Counted from the first letter of the stretch, positions 18,850-27,734 are shown. The stretch is DNA of 64,000 nt from Ruminiclostridium hungatei (GCF_002051585.1 NZ_MZGX01000020.1:1-64000); one strand, 5' to 3'. Translations and numbers: made by a program. Notes: generated from the letters alone by a model not told the origin.

Positions 18850-19171
18850 GGAATACCCCCCTGATTGTAAACTTATATATTAAAAAATAGAATACTGAAA
18901 AAAATGACGTATTCTGTAGAAATTATAAATTTTGTATAAAAAAGATTAACTTCACGTAAATATTAACACCAATAAGGAGGAAGTTCAATGTAAATTATTG
19001 ATAAAATTGCATTCTTCGACATGAGACTTACAGGGATTGGAATAAATTTATGTAAAGTGGTCGAATTAGCTAAAAACTTTTGTGTAGATTGAAAGGCAGG
19101 CAATATAATATAATTACACTGTAAATAGTAGAGTAATTGTAAACAGGTAAGGATAAATGGGAGGTAATGTG
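18850..19171. other. AT-rich intergenic stretch with a disrupted mini-ORF
   Basis: The one notable item is AAGGAGGAAG placed 5 bases before ATG-TAA at 18988-18993. Reading through the TAA, the frame stays open for 33 more codons to a TGA at 19090-19092 (IIDKIAFFDMRLTG...). This is either a start-stop minimal ORF or a small gene killed at codon 2. Nothing else is seen. Confidence 0.35.
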
Positions 19172-19453
19172 ATGGAACTGATCTGCTCAAAAAAACTTGA
19201 AATCAATGAATCAGTAGTATACGATTGCAAAGAGATTAATTTAGAGTATTATTTAGTATCCTGTGAGTCTGATAATTCATGTACATACGGTATTCAGATA
19301 AGCATGACCAAGGACAGCGGTACTTCCGAAACGGCTGTTATAAAGGATGTATTACCTACTAAATCAGGCATGATAGATCTTATCGACCTGATGTACAAAA
19401 ATTCTGTTACTCCGGTAAGTGCCAGAGATATTATTTATGATTGCATAGCATAG
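19172..19453 (+). CDS. DUF6514 family protein
   Basis: A soluble 93-residue protein with the alternating beta-strand pattern of clostridial DUF6514 (YYLVSCESD, YGIQISMT, then a helix GMIDLIDLMYKNSVTPVSARDIIYDCI). The ATG at 19172 follows GGGAGG by 7 bases, which decides it over an ATG that lies within the binding site. Function is unknown. It is monocistronic with its own terminator. Confidence 0.7.
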   Translation: MELICSKKLEINESVVYDCKEINLEYYLVSCESDNSCTYGIQISMTKDSGTSETAVIKDVLPTKSGMIDLIDLMYKNSVTPVSARDIIYDCIA

Positions 19454-19785
19454 ACTTACGCCGGAAATTAGCCGGTGCAATCAGAAACGGGCTGGTACGG
19501 CAAGCAAATTCTAAACCATTTATATTATGAAATAACGGGTATACCAAAGGTTTAATGAAGAATTATTCCTTTGTGTATACTTTTTTTTATCAAAAAAGAA
19601 GGAATATTAATAATAATGTCGAACAATTATTAAGTCAATTACTATCGGATATTATCAATAATTCCCTAAAAGTCTGACTCTGACTGTAATTGGCAGTATT
19701 TTTGCAATTACAAAATAATTAGCAGTATAAATGTTTATAATATTTGATAAATGATTTATCAAACCAGATTGGAATGTAGTGCATA
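19454..19785. other. Intergenic region between the DUF6514 gene and dnaG
   Basis: It contains the DUF6514 terminator, one AAGTCAATTAC motif at 19632-19642, and a GTAATTG/GCAATTAC hairpin at about 19687-19710 just before dnaG. No additional gene is seen. Confidence 0.5.
19539..19588 (+). terminator. Intrinsic terminator after the DUF6514 gene
   Basis: GTATACCAAAGG pairs with CCTTTGTGTATAC (one mismatch) across a 17-base loop, followed by TTTTTTTT. Confidence 0.8.
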
Positions 19786-21600
19786 ATGGCTTATTTGTTT
19801 CCTGAGGATCTGATTGAGGAAATTCGAGTAAATAATGATATAGTTGAAGTAATCTCCGAATACGTTAAGTTGGATAAAAAGGGAAAGAATTATTTCGGCA
19901 GGTGTCCTTTTCACAATGAAAAGACAGCATCCTTTTCAGTTGAGCCTGTGAAGCAGATATTTAACTGTTTCGGGTGCGGCAAGGGCGGGAATGTCATACA
20001 TTTTATCATGGGAATTGAAAACCTCGATTTCCCGGAAGCATTGAAATTGCTTGCTGACAGAGCCAAAATATCTTTGCCTGACAATAGTTCGGGTGTTCAG
20101 GATGATGCACTGGCAAGATTAAAAAAAGAACTTCTTGAAATTAACATAGAAGCTGCACGTTTTTTTCACAACAACCTTATAAACGGTAAAGATAAGGCAC
20201 CATTGACATATCTGCTGAACCGACGGCTTGAAAGGCAAACAGTCATCAAGTTCGGGCTGGGTTATGCGGCAGACAGTTATGAGGCACTTTACAAACATTT
20301 GAGGAACAAGGGTCACAGTGAAAAGGCAATAATAAGCAGCGGCCTTGTTATATTTAAGGAAGAGACAAAAAAGGTTTATGACAGGTTCAGGGGCAGGATA
20401 ATGTTTCCCATATTTGATATAAGGGGAAATGTCATTGCCTTTGGCGGGAGAGTTATGGATTCGTCACAGCCCAAATATATGAATTCTCCTGAAACTGAAG
20501 TATACCACAAAGGTAAACATTTATATGCTATGAATTTTGCCAAGAATGCATGTGCAAAGCAGATTATTTTAGCTGAAGGCTATATGGATGTTATATCCTT
20601 ACATCAAAGTGGAATAATAAATGCAGTTGCACCTTTAGGTACGGCATTGACTGAGAATCAAGGCAAGCTGCTGAAAAAGTATACTGAGGAGATTGTACTT
20701 TCCTTTGATTCTGACAATGCAGGACAAGCTGCAGCAATGAGAAGCCTGGATTTGCTCAATGAGATTGGCTGCAATGTCAAGGTTTTGACGATACCCTCCG
20801 GAAAAGATCCGGATGAGTTTATTAAAACCCGTGGTGTTGACGAGTTCAAACGGCTTGTAAGTAAAGCCAGGAATCTTGTGGACTTTAAGCTTGAAATCCT
20901 GGACAACAGGATTGACACTACCACAAATGACGGAAAAGTCAAGTTTATTGATAATGCAATGGTTATATTAGATAAAATTGACAATAATGTAGAAAGAGAA
21001 CTTTACGTCAAGCAGTTGTCCAAGGACTACGGAGTCAGTGAGCAGGCCATATATTCCGAGCTTGCCAGGAAACAGCATCAAAAGGACAAAAGCAACGTAA
21101 GGCAGGCAAAAGACACTAATATAATTAAAAAGAACACTGTAAAAAAGGAACGGGTAGTCGAAACTATCGAAGAACGGCTGAACAAGCTGGAACTGATGCT
21201 GCTGTCCACAATTTGTCTGGAAAATAATGTGTATTTTCTTATTAAGGATTCTATAGGTATTAACAATATAAAATCCGATGAAATAAGACAAGCCTTCAGT
21301 TTTGCAGTGGAAAGAGTTGAAAACAAGTCCGGTATTCTGACCGGAGAAATATTAAATAAGCTTTCACCAGCTCTTGCAGAAAGTTTTGCAAATATTGTTC
21401 AATCTCAGAGTGTATTTGAGGACAATAGGAAAGCAGCTTTGGATATTCTCAAAAGAATAGGTTTGCTGAGATTGGAAGCCAGAAAAAATGAGATTATTGA
21501 ATTAAAAAAGAGATCTGATCTGACAGAAGGAGATGTTGAGTTATTAAATCGGGAATTAAGCAGTATTGTATTGAATATAGCTTTAATGAAGAAAAATTAA
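19786..21600 (+). CDS. dnaG: DNA primase
   Basis: DnaG makes RNA primers for replication. The 604-residue protein has the N-terminal CHC2 zinc ribbon (CPFHNEKTASF ... CFGCGKGG, residues about 40-67), the catalytic core with YMNSPETEVYHKGKHLYA near 230, the TOPRIM domain with LAEGYMDVISL near 265 and SFDSDNAG near 307, and a C-terminal helicase-binding region. It lies 27 bp upstream of the sigma-A gene, the classic macromolecular synthesis operon order minus rpsU. No clear ribosome binding site precedes the ATG as drawn. Confidence 0.97.
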   Translation: MAYLFPEDLIEEIRVNNDIVEVISEYVKLDKKGKNYFGRCPFHNEKTASFSVEPVKQIFNCFGCGKGGNVIHFIMGIENLDFPEALKLLADRAKISLPDNSSGVQDDALARLKKELLEINIEAARFFHNNLINGKDKAPLTYLLNRRLERQTVIKFGLGYAADSYEALYKHLRNKGHSEKAIISSGLVIFKEETKKVYDRFRGRIMFPIFDIRGNVIAFGGRVMDSSQPKYMNSPETEVYHKGKHLYAMNFAKNACAKQIILAEGYMDVISLHQSGIINAVAPLGTALTENQGKLLKKYTEEIVLSFDSDNAGQAAAMRSLDLLNEIGCNVKVLTIPSGKDPDEFIKTRGVDEFKRLVSKARNLVDFKLEILDNRIDTTTNDGKVKFIDNAMVILDKIDNNVERELYVKQLSKDYGVSEQAIYSELARKQHQKDKSNVRQAKDTNIIKKNTVKKERVVETIEERLNKLELMLLSTICLENNVYFLIKDSIGINNIKSDEIRQAFSFAVERVENKSGILTGEILNKLSPALAESFANIVQSQSVFEDNRKAALDILKRIGLLRLEARKNEIIELKKRSDLTEGDVELLNRELSSIVLNIALMKKN

Positions 21601-21627
21601 TAAAAACTAATGAAGGGAGGGGAACTT

Positions 21628-22707
21628 ATGAAGCATAATCAGGAAACCAGAAAGGCAATACTTAAGGATTTGATCGACAAAGGCAAGTCTAAGGGAATGC
21701 TCACTTACAAGGAAATAATCGACGCTTTCGAGGAAATAGAACTTGAGCCGGAACATATAGAAAAAATTTATGAAACTCTTGAGAATATGGGCATTGATGT
21801 TATCGGGGACATAGAGGCCGAGATGGAAGAAATCCAGATGGCTGATGAAGAACTTGACATCAGTATTCCGGAAGGAATAAGTATTGATGACCCTGTAAGA
21901 ATGTACCTTAAGGAAATAGGTAAAGTACCCCTTTTGACAGCAGACGAAGAAATTGATCTTGCACACCGCATGGAAAATGGAGATATCGAAGCAAAAAGAA
22001 GACTTGCCGAAGCAAATCTCAGATTGGTTGTAAGTATTGCAAAAAGATATGTGGGAAGAGGTATGCAGTTCCTTGATTTGATACAGGAAGGAAATTTGGG
22101 TTTGATTAAGGCTGTTGAGAAGTTTGACTACAGAAGGGGCTTCAAATTCAGTACTTATGCTACCTGGTGGATTAGACAGGCCATAACCAGAGCTATTGCC
22201 GACCAGGCCAGAACCATACGTATTCCTGTTCATATGGTTGAAACCATAAACAAACTGATCAGAGTTTCAAGACAATTGCTGCAGGAACTTGGAAGAGAGC
22301 CGCAGCCCGATGAAATAGCCAAGGAAATAGGTATGTCCGTTGACAAGGTCAGAGAAATAATGAAAATATCACAGGAGCCGGTTTCCCTGGAAACGCCTAT
22401 TGGTGAAGAGGAAGACAGCCACCTGGGAGATTTTATTCCTGATGATGATGCTCCCGCACCTGCTGAAGCTGCCGCCTTTACTCTGCTTAAGGAACAGCTT
22501 ATAGATGTTTTGGATACCTTGACTGCCCGTGAAGAAAAGGTACTCAGGCTGAGATTCGGTTTGGACGATGGGCGTGCCAGAACTCTTGAGGAAGTCGGAA
22601 AGGAATTCAATGTTACCAGAGAGCGTATCCGTCAGATTGAAGCTAAGGCGTTACGTAAACTGAGACACCCTAGCAGGAGTAAAAAACTAAAGGATTACCT
22701 GGATTAG
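21628..22707 (+). CDS. sigA: Primary RNA polymerase sigma factor (sigma-A/RpoD)
   Basis: The housekeeping sigma factor, 359 residues. Region 1.2 contains [17 protein letters not shown], regions 2.1-2.4 run from [18 protein letters not shown] through the -10-reading segment [17 protein letters not shown], region 3 follows, and region 4.2 has the -35-binding helix [20 protein letters not shown] near the C-terminus. The ATG at 21628 follows GGGAGGGG. It is cotranscribed with dnaG. Confidence 0.97.
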   Translation: MKHNQETRKAILKDLIDKGKSKGMLTYKEIIDAFEEIELEPEHIEKIYETLENMGIDVIGDIEAEMEEIQMADEELDISIPEGISIDDPVRMYLKEIGKVPLLTADEEIDLAHRMENGDIEAKRRLAEANLRLVVSIAKRYVGRGMQFLDLIQEGNLGLIKAVEKFDYRRGFKFSTYATWWIRQAITRAIADQARTIRIPVHMVETINKLIRVSRQLLQELGREPQPDEIAKEIGMSVDKVREIMKISQEPVSLETPIGEEEDSHLGDFIPDDDAPAPAEAAAFTLLKEQLIDVLDTLTAREEKVLRLRFGLDDGRARTLEEVGKEFNVTRERIRQIEAKALRKLRHPSRSKKLKDYLD

Positions 22708-22739
22708 AATTAAAACCATAAACAAGTATAGGAAAAATG

Positions 22740-22767
22740 AGAGACTCGACAACGGGTCTTTTTGTTT
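22740..22767 (+). terminator. Terminator after sigA
   Basis: GAGACTCG and CGGGTCT (with one G-T pair) enclose ACAA and are followed by TTTTTG and a T-rich tract. Confidence 0.6.
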
Positions 22768-23074
22768 TAAGTACTGTCCAGATATTGTTTTTTATTGGCT
22801 GAACTCTCAGGCAGGAAGGCTGCATTTTTATTATGTAAATGTTAGCAACACGTAGCATTGTTAAAAGAATCAATGAAAACAGGTGATAAACCCTCTAAAC
22901 GGTAAAAAAATAGGTATTTTGATGTTGACCAGGTGACGGTTCGTAAGTATAATATTATTTGTGCTCAGGACGCAGTGCCTTGAAACCCTAATGTATAGAG
23001 CAACAGGGCTATTAAAAAGACCGGCGCACCGGCAGAAAAGCTTGTAAAAAGCATTCAGCCGGAAATTAATATAT
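22768..23074. other. Intergenic region and leader of the tRNA transcript
   Basis: No gene is visible. The stretch holds the tRNA promoter at 22925-22953 and roughly 115 bases of leader with short GC-rich stems such as CCGGCGCACCGG just before tRNA-Asn. Confidence 0.5.
22925..22953 (+). promoter_or_regulatory. Promoter of the tRNA-Asn/tRNA-Met transcript
   Basis: TTGACC and a perfect TATAAT separated by 17 bases, followed 120 bases later by two tandem tRNA genes. Confidence 0.75.
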
Positions 23075-23150
23075 TCCTCAATAGCTCAGTCGGTAGAGCA
23101 TGCGGCTGTTAACCGCAGGGTCGTAGGTTCAAGTCCTACTTGAGGAGCCA
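23075..23150 (+). tRNA. tRNA-Asn (GTT)
   Basis: The acceptor stem TCCTCAA pairs with TTGAGGA, the anticodon loop CTGTTAA carries GTT, the T arm contains GTAGGTTCAAGTCCTAC, and CCA is encoded. Four bases separate it from the next tRNA. Confidence 0.96.
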
Positions 23151-23154
23151 CAAC

Positions 23155-23231
23155 GGGCCTTTAGCTCAGTTGGTTAGAGCAACCGGCTCATAACCGGTTG
23201 GTCCGGGGTTCGAGTCCCTGAAGGCCCACCA
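23155..23231 (+). tRNA. tRNA-Met (CAT)
   Basis: The acceptor stem GGGCCTT pairs with AAGGCCC, the anticodon loop CTCATAA carries CAT, and CCA is encoded. It lacks the initiator's unpaired first acceptor position, so it is elongator Met or, less likely, a lysidine-modified tRNA-Ile2; sequence alone cannot fully separate these. Confidence 0.9.
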
Positions 23232-23233
23232 AT

Positions 23234-23270
23234 AAAAAAGAACACTCTTTTGAGTGTTCTTTTTTTATTG
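23234..23270 (+). terminator. Terminator of the tRNA operon
   Basis: AAAAAAGAACACTC and GAGTGTTCTTTTTTT form the hairpin and T-run. The palindrome extends outward so that the last bases of tRNA-Met (GGCCCACCAAT) are mirrored by ATTGGTGGGCC at 23266-23276, placing an inverted copy of the tRNA 3' end right after the terminator. Confidence 0.85.
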
Positions 23271-23272
23271 GT

Positions 23273-23640
23273 GGGCCTTTCCTCGCTGCCGCTCGGATAG
23301 GGTTTGAATCAAACCCAACAGGGACTCTCAAGCTACAAAGAATGCGCACCGGCATTCTTTGCTGACGCTTTCGTCTGAAGGCCCACAGGGTGTGCAGAGG
23401 GGATTCCCCTCGCCGGTTTAAGGAGGGTGCAAAGGGAACCTGGGGTTCCCTAGCGAAGGCAAATTGGGTACTGATTTGTCGGGCCTTTCCTCGCTGCCGC
23501 TCGGATAGGGTTTGAATCAAACCCAACAGGGACTCTCAAGCTACAAAGAATGCGCACCGGCATTTTTTGCTGACGCTTTCGTCTGAAGGCCCACTGGGGT
23601 GTGCAGAGGGGAAGCCTCCTCGCCGGTTTAAGGAGGGTGC
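23273..23640. repeat. Tandem duplication of a 158-160 bp tRNA-edged repeat
   Basis: Two near-identical units lie at 23273-23430 and 23481-23640, with a period of 208 bp. Each begins GGGCCTTTCCTCGCTGCC and contains three small palindromes: GGGTTTGAATCAAACCC, AAAGAATGC/GCATTCTTT and GACG/CGTC around CTTT. Each then has GAAGGCCCAC, matching the 3' end of the adjacent tRNA-Met, and ends with CGCCGGTTTAAGGAGGGTGC. No coding pattern is credible. The tRNA-like edges suggest a non-coding element that spread by tRNA-associated recombination. Confidence 0.85.
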
Positions 23641-23772
23641 TCAGAAACGCGAAGTGTTTATTGTAATAAAAGAGATATAATAATATATAAAAAATAGAAT
23701 TTTTTACCGTGCTGTAGTATAATAAAAATCAATAGTAAATGTTCTTCTAATTACACTTCGGAGGAATTATTC

Positions 23773-24879
23773 ATGAGGCATATTTATATTACGGCTCAAA
23801 GTTGTGTTGCAGGTATGCTTTTGACTGAAGATATATGTACCCAGGCCGGTGCCTGTCTGATTCCAAAAGGTACATTGATTACTGAAGACCTTGAAAAAAA
23901 GGTCAAACGGTTCCGGTTGAAACCCATTCAGGTGGAAATTTATGATGACAGTATTTCTGTGGAAGAAATCAGGGGCTATGATAGAAATATTGATAAAAGA
24001 CAAATGTCGGCTGAACTGACTACCTCTTATGCAGAGGTGAAACAAGAGGTAAAGGAAGTGCTTGATGCCATAAACTCCGGTAAAAGTCTGGACAGCCGCA
24101 ATGTTGACCACGCATTGGTTAACATAAGGAAAAATGTGCATGACTCCTTTGACGTTCTTAAATGTATTGATTCCATTCGTACAGTGGACGAATATACATA
24201 TGCACATTGTGTGAATGTATCCCTGCTGGCCATGACCCTGGCCAAGTGGCTGGGCTATGATGAACAGAGGGTTGAAGAAATCGCAAAAGCCGGTCTTCTG
24301 CACGATATTGGCAAGGCCAAAATTGATGCAACTATTCTGAGCAAAAAGGACAGTCTGTCGCCGGAGGAATTTGAAGAAATCAAAAACCATACTACCTATG
24401 GCTACCGTATGGTTGAAAACATGTTTGACATAAGCAAGGGAATAAAGATGGCTGTTCTGATGCATCACGAGAGAATGGACGGAACAGGCTATCCCCTGGG
24501 AGCAAGAGAGAATCAGATTCATCAGTATGCAAAGGTTCTTGCCATTGCGGATGTGTACGATGCCATGACCTCGGACAAGGTTTACAAGAAACGGAAATCA
24601 GTGTTTGAAGTGCTGAGGTACATGCAGAATGAAATGGCAAATATCCTGGACCGTATTATGCTGAATGTGTTTATAGAGAGAATAGTCTGCCATTACATAG
24701 GTGATTATGTAATGCTCAATACCGGTGAAATAGGTGAACTTGTGCATGTTAACCCGCTTTACCCGCTGAAGCCGATTGTAAAGGTTCAGAACATCTTTCT
24801 GGATCTGTTCTATGAGAAGGATACCGAGCTCAGCGAGCTGCTATGGGATTACAGCAAATATATGTTTACGGAAGCATAG
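23773..24879 (+). CDS. HD-GYP domain protein, predicted cyclic di-GMP phosphodiesterase
   Basis: A 368-residue soluble protein. An N-terminal region of about 130 residues of unclear type precedes a complete HD-GYP domain. Its motifs are the early His in AHCVNVSLL, the HD pair in LLHDIGKAKID near residue 177, NHTTYGYRMVENMF near 217, and the signature HHERMDGTGYPLG near 237, then ADVYDAMTSDKVYK. HD-GYP enzymes hydrolyse cyclic di-GMP in a di- or tri-iron site and often control motility or adhesion. CGGAGG precedes the start. It stands alone, downstream of the tRNA repeat. Confidence 0.92.
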   Translation: MRHIYITAQSCVAGMLLTEDICTQAGACLIPKGTLITEDLEKKVKRFRLKPIQVEIYDDSISVEEIRGYDRNIDKRQMSAELTTSYAEVKQEVKEVLDAINSGKSLDSRNVDHALVNIRKNVHDSFDVLKCIDSIRTVDEYTYAHCVNVSLLAMTLAKWLGYDEQRVEEIAKAGLLHDIGKAKIDATILSKKDSLSPEEFEEIKNHTTYGYRMVENMFDISKGIKMAVLMHHERMDGTGYPLGARENQIHQYAKVLAIADVYDAMTSDKVYKKRKSVFEVLRYMQNEMANILDRIMLNVFIERIVCHYIGDYVMLNTGEIGELVHVNPLYPLKPIVKVQNIFLDLFYEKDTELSELLWDYSKYMFTEA

Positions 24880-24925
24880 CTGCCACCAGGCAGCATAAAG
24901 TCAATTACGGTTGAAAGCGTCGTCT

Positions 24926-24961
24926 GTCAGGTGGATGGCTTTATATTCTTTCCCGCCTGAC
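24926..24961 (+). terminator. Terminator-like hairpin after the HD-GYP gene
   Basis: GTCAGGTGG pairs with CCGCCTGAC around 17 bases and is followed by GGGTTTTCCCG, a weak T-tract. An AAAGTCAATTAC motif precedes it at 24898-24909. Confidence 0.45.
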
Positions 24962-25129
24962 GGGTTTTCCCGTGAAATCCACGCTGGATTCTTCCTCCTG
25001 CAGTTCTGCTGAGGTGCTGCTCAGTGCAGAGACCTCGGGGTTTATTCCCAGGACAGCTCTGCCGAAAATGCCGCTGGATATGGGTTTTTCTATGTCATGT
25101 ACCTTGTTTGTCCTTTTATAGGGTGACAT
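24941..25129 (-). CDS. Possible small protein, 62 residues
   Basis: A minus-strand frame with AAAGGAA about 9 bases before its ATG encodes a hydrophilic peptide with no recognisable motif (SSTSAELQEEESSVDF, then basic KPVRRERI). It fills the gap between the HD-GYP and trmK genes but overlaps the hairpin downstream of the HD-GYP gene. Codon pattern is not decisive; it may be spurious. Confidence 0.3.
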   Translation of the reverse strand: MSPYKRTNKVHDIEKPISSGIFGRAVLGINPEVSALSSTSAELQEEESSVDFTGKPVRRERI

Positions 25130-25232
25130 TTATCTCATTCCTTTCTTTTGTATTGATAATCCATTAATATTATGTGTATAATTTTACTTGTCGATACATC
25201 GAAAGCAGAAAAAATCAATTCTGGAGGAAATT

Positions 25233-25931
25233 TTGGGCTTGGAGCTTAAGGGAAGGTTGAAACTGATTTCGGATAAGGTTCCCCAATGCGGAACAGTTGC
25301 AGATATTGGAACAGACCACGCGTATATACCCGTTTATCTGGTTCAGCAGGAAAGATGCCGAAGGGCCGTAGCATCGGATGTAAGGCCGGGGCCTGTCAGG
25401 GTTGCGGATAGAAATATTTCAAAATACAGGCTTTCGCACAGGATTGAAACCAGGCTGGGAAGCGGTCTTGAAACTCTGGAAGAAAGTGAAGCAGATGCCA
25501 TAATTATTGCGGGAATGGGTGGAACACTCCTGGCGGGACTGCTGGAGGCAGGCGCCGAAAAAATAGGCGGCAGGGCGGTGCTTGTACTGCAGCCTATGAA
25601 CGATTTGGACATTGTCAGGAAGTGGCTTTATGACCACAAATTTGACATATATGACGAGGAACTGGCGGCTGAGGGAAATAAAATATATTGTGTTATGGCT
25701 GCTGGCTATACCGGGCAGAATAAAAACTATGAGGATTTTCAACTGCATGTGGGAGAATGCTTGATAAAGAAGCGTGACCCTCTGCTGGTGCCATACTGCG
25801 AAATGAAAATCAGACAGCTTGAAAGGGTGCTGGCACAGTTGGCCCGCATGGAGGATAACGAACGGCTGAGAGACTTCCATGAGAGACTCAAGGGTGAATA
25901 TACCAGGCTTGTGGGGCTGCTGAAACCTTAA
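25233..25931 (+). CDS. trmK: tRNA (adenine(22)-N1)-methyltransferase TrmK
   Basis: A class I SAM-dependent methyltransferase that methylates A22 of several tRNAs. The N-terminal LKGRLKLISDKV and the SAM loop VADIGTDHAYIPVYL near residue 23 are characteristic, followed by IAGMGGTLLAGLLE, the catalytic LQPMND region and a C-terminal helical coiled segment. There is no ATG start; I choose TTG 25233 because GGAGG lies 5 bases upstream, though TTG 25239 is also possible and the frame opens further upstream at TTG 25188. It forms the usual Firmicutes pair with the NIF3 gene downstream. Confidence 0.92.
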   Translation: MGLELKGRLKLISDKVPQCGTVADIGTDHAYIPVYLVQQERCRRAVASDVRPGPVRVADRNISKYRLSHRIETRLGSGLETLEESEADAIIIAGMGGTLLAGLLEAGAEKIGGRAVLVLQPMNDLDIVRKWLYDHKFDIYDEELAAEGNKIYCVMAAGYTGQNKNYEDFQLHVGECLIKKRDPLLVPYCEMKIRQLERVLAQLARMEDNERLRDFHERLKGEYTRLVGLLKP

Positions 25932-26001
25932 GCCGCAGCGATTAAATACAGGGTTTGGATAAAGCCTGGAGGCAGGCATATTATTTATAAGGAGAAATTA
26001 G

Positions 26002-26796
26002 ATGAAGGTCGGTGAAATACTGGAATATATTAATGAACTGGCGCCCTGGGGATATGCCGAGAGCTGGGATAATGTAGGCCTTATGCTGGGAAGCAGGCAA
26101 AGTCAGGTCAACAGGATTCTCCTCTCCATGGATGTGACTTCAAAGGTGATAAAGGAGGCTGTTGACTGTGGTGCGGAGCTTATAGTATCACATCATCCCT
26201 TTTTCTTCGGCAAGCTGAACAGGCTGGATTTTGACACAATGAAGGGCAGACAGGTTCAGACACTGGTTACAAGAAACATAAGTGTCATAAGTGCACATAC
26301 AAATCTGGATGTCGCTGAAGGGGGAGTAAACGACACTCTGGCGGAAACAATAGGTCTTGTTGATCCGGAGCCTCTTAAACCGTATAGTCCGTCAGGCTCG
26401 AAGGTGGACCTGGGGCTGGGCAAGGTTGGAACCCTCAAGCACGAAACGGAATTCAGCAGTTTCCTGGCTTCAGTGAAGGCGGGGCTGAATATCGGCAGCC
26501 TCAGAATAATAGGTGCCCAACCTGAAAAAGTGCAGAAGGTAGGGGTGTTTTGCGGCAGCTTTGATGTGGAACTGGAATATTTGAAAGGCCTGGGTCTTGA
26601 TGCGGTAATAACAGGAGATATTAAGTATCATACTGCTGCTGATGCACGGGAAATGGGTATTTGTATTTTGGATGTAGGGCATTTCGCATCTGAGCATGTA
26701 ATTCTGGAAGAGCTGAGAAAAAAGCTGTCCGGGAGATTTGAAGCAGTTGAGGCGGTATGCAGTAAAATGGAAAGCGACCCATTTATTTTTGCTTGA
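26002..26796 (+). CDS. NIF3-like dinuclear metal centre protein
   Basis: A 264-residue member of the NIF3/YbgI/YqfO family, which forms toroidal hexamers with two metals per subunit. Metal ligands are visible in VSHHPFFFG near residue 63, SAHTNLDVAEGGVND near 98 and LDVGHFASEHVILEE near the C-terminus. The protein is the short form without the PII-like insert. The molecular role is uncertain (GTP cyclohydrolase-like or a metal chaperone have been proposed). GGAG precedes the ATG, and the gene follows trmK by 70 bp. Confidence 0.92.
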   Translation: MKVGEILEYINELAPWGYAESWDNVGLMLGSRQSQVNRILLSMDVTSKVIKEAVDCGAELIVSHHPFFFGKLNRLDFDTMKGRQVQTLVTRNISVISAHTNLDVAEGGVNDTLAETIGLVDPEPLKPYSPSGSKVDLGLGKVGTLKHETEFSSFLASVKAGLNIGSLRIIGAQPEKVQKVGVFCGSFDVELEYLKGLGLDAVITGDIKYHTAADAREMGICILDVGHFASEHVILEELRKKLSGRFEAVEAVCSKMESDPFIFA

Positions 26797-26838
26797 CATA
26801 TGAAGAGGCAGCATCTATAATAAGTTGTCCAAGGACAT

Positions 26839-26867
26839 TTGGATAAAAATTTATGATATTGTATAAA
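26839..26867 (+). promoter_or_regulatory. Promoter of RNase P RNA
   Basis: TTGGAT and TATAAA separated by 17 bases, ending about 39 bases before the RNA begins. Confidence 0.65.
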
Positions 26868-26905
26868 TTTTATAGGTCTTAAGAAAATAAATTTAATTTA
26901 ATAAT

Positions 26906-27319
26906 GAGTAAGCCAGATGATCGCAGGTGCAGCCTGAAAAGGCGTACATGAGGAAAGTCCGGGCTCCACAGGGCAAGGGTGCCGGGTAACTCCCGGTGAA
27001 GGTGACTTTAAGGAAAGTGCAACAGAGATATACCGCCTGTGGTTTGCAGTTGTGAGAGGCTATGGAATGTAGCTGGATGTGGAGAAATATTGACCATAAC
27101 CTGTCACAACTGACAAACCATATGGTAAGGGTGGAAAGGTGAGGTAAGAGCTCACCAGCGGCATGGCGACTTGCCGGCTATGTAAACCCCACCTGGAGCA
27201 ACGCCGCGGAGGGACGCAATGACTGCCCGTCAGTCCCGGGGAGGTGGCTTGAGCATTGCAGAAATGCAGTGCCTAGATAGATGATCATTTAATACAGAAC
27301 CCGGCTTATAGACTTACTC
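26906..27319 (+). ncRNA. rnpB: RNase P RNA
   Basis: The catalytic RNA that matures the 5' ends of tRNAs. The terminal helix is formed by GAGTAAG and CTTACTC. The hallmark conserved blocks are present: GAGGAAAGTCCGGGCTCC near the 5' end, CAGGGCAAGGGTGCCGGGTAA, the AGAGATATACCGCC block, AAGGGTGGAAAGGTGAGGTA and the 3' GTGGCTTGAG segment followed by AACCCGGCTTATAG. The roughly 414-nt length fits a bacterial class A RNA with expanded loops. Confidence 0.96.
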
Positions 27320-27332
27320 ATTTTTATACATC

Positions 27333-27372
27333 AAAACCACTTGCTTATTTTGCGGGTGGTTTTGTTTTTAGC
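27333..27372 (+). terminator. Terminator of RNase P RNA
   Basis: AAAACCAC and GTGGTTTT enclose a 15-base loop and are followed by TGTTTTT. Confidence 0.75.
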
Positions 27373-27734
27373 AAAAATGCAATATATAATATACAATTAG
27401 AAAACGGCCTATAGAAAGTTCATCTTTCATAGCAGATGAAAGTTTACGGGAGCTAGGGCTGTATAAAAAGCACTGACACAACAATAAAACCGAATACCGC
27501 TTTTCTTGACTGTTTTATGGATAAAATGGTATAATTGCCCCGTAAAGCTTCGTTTATTTTGTTGAAAAATGTTGCCATATAGGAGTCGCCAAAGCAGCTC
27601 CGGAACAAATAAAACAGGCAGAAAACAGAGTGGTTTTAACCAGTCTGTCTTGTTTTTGTCTATTTATAGTAGTTTACCATATATATAAAAGATATAAAAA
27701 AGCAATTTAATAAAATATTTCAAGGAGCTCCATA
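27373..27734 (+). promoter_or_regulatory. Promoter and long leader of the radical SAM operon
   Basis: A promoter with TTGACT and a perfect TATAAT (18-base spacer, 27506-27535) starts a leader of nearly 200 nt. In it TTTATTTTGTT (about 27551-27561) can pair with AACAAATAAA (27603-27613), enclosing a GGAG/CTCC stem. Downstream, AACAGGCAGA pairs with TCTGTCTTGTT around an inner TGGTTTTAACCA and runs into TTTTTG (about 27613-27660), a terminator-like hairpin. The two structures share the AACAAATAAAACAGG region and could compete, as in an attenuator or riboswitch. Upstream, 27421-27450 holds an isolated TTCATCT/AGATGAA hairpin. Confidence 0.55.

Noticed and set aside
23188-23526. Minus-strand open frame of 112 codons over the tRNA-Met and tandem repeat
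   Set aside because: It runs through a tRNA gene and a structured repeat, and the internal similarity in the translation comes from the DNA repeat.
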